A stretch of DNA of 64,000 nt from assembly GCF_018271975.1 (NCBI RefSeq), contig NZ_JAGUCN010000008.1, forward strand, positions 62,001 to 126,000. Reading direction: 5' to 3'. Position numbers and translations under genes: made by a program. Source of the stretch: Carboxylicivirga mesophila. Its GTDB lineage: Bacteria; Bacteroidota; Bacteroidia; Bacteroidales; Marinilabiliaceae. Shown here one piece after another: positions 62,455-64,000 of this stretch. How positions within the stretch are numbered: position 1 is the stretch's first letter; each line of letters starts with the position of its first letter. Under the pieces are notes generated by a model, which was not told the origin of the DNA, ran no database searches, and saw only the letters and a list, made by a program, of their open reading frames with translations.

Positions 62455-63426
62455 ATGTTGTATCCATTAAAATTTAATCCCATCCTGAAAGAAATGATTT
62501 GGGGTGGAAAAAAGCTTCCTCAGAAGTTAAATGTTGAGGTGGCTGAGGATGTGAAGATTGGTGAGAACTTTGCAGTTTCGGGTCTTAAGAATGATCAGTC
62601 GGTGGTGAGCAATGGTGCTTTGGCTGGCAAAAACATGACTGAGTTGATTGAAACCTATAAAGAAGACTTATTGGGTGCTAAGGTGTATCAGCAGTTTGGA
62701 ACCAACTTTCCATTGCTGATAAAGTACATCGATGCAAATGATGATTTATCCATCCAGGTGCATCCTAACGATGAGCAGGCAAAAATAAAGCACAACTCGT
62801 TTGGTAAAACAGAGATGTGGTATGTGGTGGATGCCGAAGCAGGTGCTGGCCTGGTGTCGGGTTTCTCTAAAAAGACAAGCGCCGATGAGTTTGAGCAATA
62901 CCATTCATCGGGCAAGCTGATGGAGTTGATGCAGAAGCACCCAACAGCTGCCGGTGATACCTTCTTTATTCCGGCCGGTAAGGTGCATTCGATTGGTGCC
63001 GGTAACCTGATTGCTGAAATTCAACAGACGTCAGATATTACCTACCGTATCTACGATTTTGATCGACGCGATAAGTTGGGTAACCCACGCGAGCTGCATC
63101 ACGAACTAGCTAAAGATGCCATGAATTATAGCGATGATGAGTCGGGGAAAGTGGCCTATGAGGCCAAAGCTAATGAATCGGTTGAGCTGGCTTCGTGTCA
63201 GTATTTCACCACTAATGTACTGAATGTGACGGATAGCGTTAGTAAGGATTACAGCCAGCTGGATTCGTTTGTAATTTTGATGAACGTAGGTGGACAATGC
63301 ACCATTAAAGCAGCTGATGTAAGCATTGAGCTGAATGAGATGGAGGCTGCCTTGATACCTGCGTCTGTTGCTAAAGTGGAATTAGCGGCAGGTGACTCAG
63401 CCAAGTTACTGGAAGTTTATATCTAA
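62455..63426 (+). CDS. manA: mannose-6-phosphate isomerase, class I
   Basis: Zinc enzyme of 323 residues interconverting mannose 6-phosphate and fructose 6-phosphate. The N-terminal PLKFNPILKEMIWGG, the metal site SIQVHPNDEQA with KTEMWYVVD, then PAGKVHSIGAGNLIAEIQQTSDITYRIYDFDR are the class I core. The C-terminal barrel is intact. Last gene of the lacI-ROK-manA operon, followed by a terminator. With the kinase it forms a complete route from free mannose to glycolysis. Confidence 0.95.
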   Translation: MLYPLKFNPILKEMIWGGKKLPQKLNVEVAEDVKIGENFAVSGLKNDQSVVSNGALAGKNMTELIETYKEDLLGAKVYQQFGTNFPLLIKYIDANDDLSIQVHPNDEQAKIKHNSFGKTEMWYVVDAEAGAGLVSGFSKKTSADEFEQYHSSGKLMELMQKHPTAAGDTFFIPAGKVHSIGAGNLIAEIQQTSDITYRIYDFDRRDKLGNPRELHHELAKDAMNYSDDESGKVAYEAKANESVELASCQYFTTNVLNVTDSVSKDYSQLDSFVILMNVGGQCTIKAADVSIELNEMEAALIPASVAKVELAAGDSAKLLEVYI

Positions 63427-63506
63427 TCTGAATCTCCGATTATCAATCAAAATCAGGTTGTAGAAAAATAGTTAGTAGTATGCCTTCTAATGAGGGATGT
63501 ATTGAT

Positions 63507-63538
63507 AGCCTTAAGACGCTTGCGTCTTAAGGCTTTTT
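63507..63538 (+). terminator. terminator of the mannose operon
   Basis: Perfect 13-bp stem AGCCTTAAGACGC (63507-63519) with its complement (63522-63534), then TTTTT. Confidence 0.85.
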
Positions 63539-63615
63539 TATGAAAGAATAACTTGCTGTTGATTCGCATTTATCACCCTAAACATAATCGGACTCCAGGC
63601 CTCGGGCTTCGGACT

Positions 63616-64000
63616 TTACTCTTCTTCTTCTGGTGATAAGTATTTGTAAACAATACCGGCCAGTATGGCACCAGCGATGGGTGCTACCCAAAACAGCCAT
63701 AGTTGTCCCATTGCCCAGTCGCCCACAAAGATAGCCTGCGAAGTACTCCTTGCCGGGTTAACCGAAGTGTTGGTCACCGGGATACTGATGAGGTGAATAA
63801 GTGTTAAAGCCAGTCCGATGGCCATACCGGCAAAACCTTTAGGAGCTTTGGAATGCGTGGCACCAAGTATCACCATCAGGAACATAAAGGTCATGACCAC
63901 CTCGCATATTAAGGCAGCTATTAGGCCATAGCCATCAGGCGAGTGCTCGCCATAGCCATTGGCTGCAAAGCCACCCAATTCGAACCCGGCCTTGCCGCTG
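63616..64000 (-). CDS. aqpZ: aquaporin Z, N-terminal part beyond the window
   Basis: MIP-family water channel, C-terminal half only. The frame stays open to the window edge (SGKAGFE before [14 protein letters not shown]), so the TTG at 63978 is not the start. Helices [21 protein letters not shown] and [21 protein letters not shown] precede the second pore motif [12 protein letters not shown] (NPA) with the selectivity-filter Arg after it. The last helix and an acidic end (SPEEEE) are complete. AqpZ rather than glycerol facilitator is indicated by the NPARS-type motif and the [12 protein letters not shown] segment. Confidence 0.9.
   Translation of the reverse strand, partial: SGKAGFELGGFAANGYGEHSPDGYGLIAALICEVVMTFMFLMVILGATHSKAPKGFAGMAIGLALTLIHLISIPVTNTSVNPARSTSQAIFVGDWAMGQLWLFWVAPIAGAILAGIVYKYLSPEEEE

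Overview
The window looks like a chromosomal segment of a free-living, polymer-degrading Bacteroidota, probably near the order Marinilabiliales (inferred from gene content, not from a marker search). The reasons are the ~288-residue primary sigma factor, Bacteroidota-type promoters (TTG, ~19 nt, TAnnTTTG) before many genes, a type IX secretion sorting domain, a Rho factor with a long charged insertion, many lipoproteins with short lipoboxes, and DUF3078 and DUF4136 proteins. No rRNA, CRISPR array, phage or complete transposon was seen.

Layout. 1-6332: a plus-strand glycan locus entering from the left edge (GH5 endoglucanase, GH3 beta-glucosidase, an EEP-fold hydrolase, GH31 lipoprotein). 6333-9420: a small accessory zone with a ~280 bp imperfect palindrome, a HigBA-type toxin-antitoxin pair, a Bacteroidota tyrosine recombinase and tRNA-Leu(CAG). 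9629-11155: two FKBP isomerases. 11255-18755: a minus-strand five-gene operon of prolyl-dipeptidyl peptidase, Xaa-Pro aminopeptidase, pyrroline-2-carboxylate reductase-like protein, trans-3-hydroxyproline dehydratase and C69 dipeptidase, which reads as a route from proline- and 3-hydroxyproline-rich peptides to L-proline. 19194-22926: propeller sensor kinase and small outer-membrane protein.

23121-28508: housekeeping genes (DJ-1 family, rho, rpoD, rpe, a methyltransferase), with a striking 11-bp-period ATCGA array at 27614-27701. 28645-32229: a large type IX secreted Ig-like protein followed by a small Gly/Pro-rich peptide gene. 32288-37496: a QueF-like protein lacking the catalytic cysteine, rlmD, an SDR, and two envelope proteins. 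37552-42281: carboxynorspermidine decarboxylase, asnB and carboxynorspermidine dehydrogenase. 42589-45799: an EEP lipoprotein and the yicC-gmk-nadD operon. 46046-49792: a three-domain fasciclin lipoprotein, a CarH-like B12-binding MerR regulator and a MATE transporter.

49961-51597: tryptophanase with what looks like an attenuator (short leader ORF overlapping an intrinsic terminator). 51891-57217: DUF3078 protein, a possible small RNA, an MFS transporter paired with a PNGase F-like lipoprotein, and YitT. 57326-59958: a sulfatase-EEP operon, divergent from a LacI-ROK kinase-ManA mannose operon (60256-63426) with matching operator-like sites before lacI and the kinase gene. The window ends inside aqpZ.

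Together the genes suggest a bacterium that harvests beta-glucans, alpha-glucosides, sulfated or mannose-containing glycans, N-glycoproteins and proline-rich proteins such as collagen. The least explained items are the prolyl/hydroxyproline operon, the tryptophanase leader, the 11-bp array, the long palindrome and the Cys-less QueF homologue.
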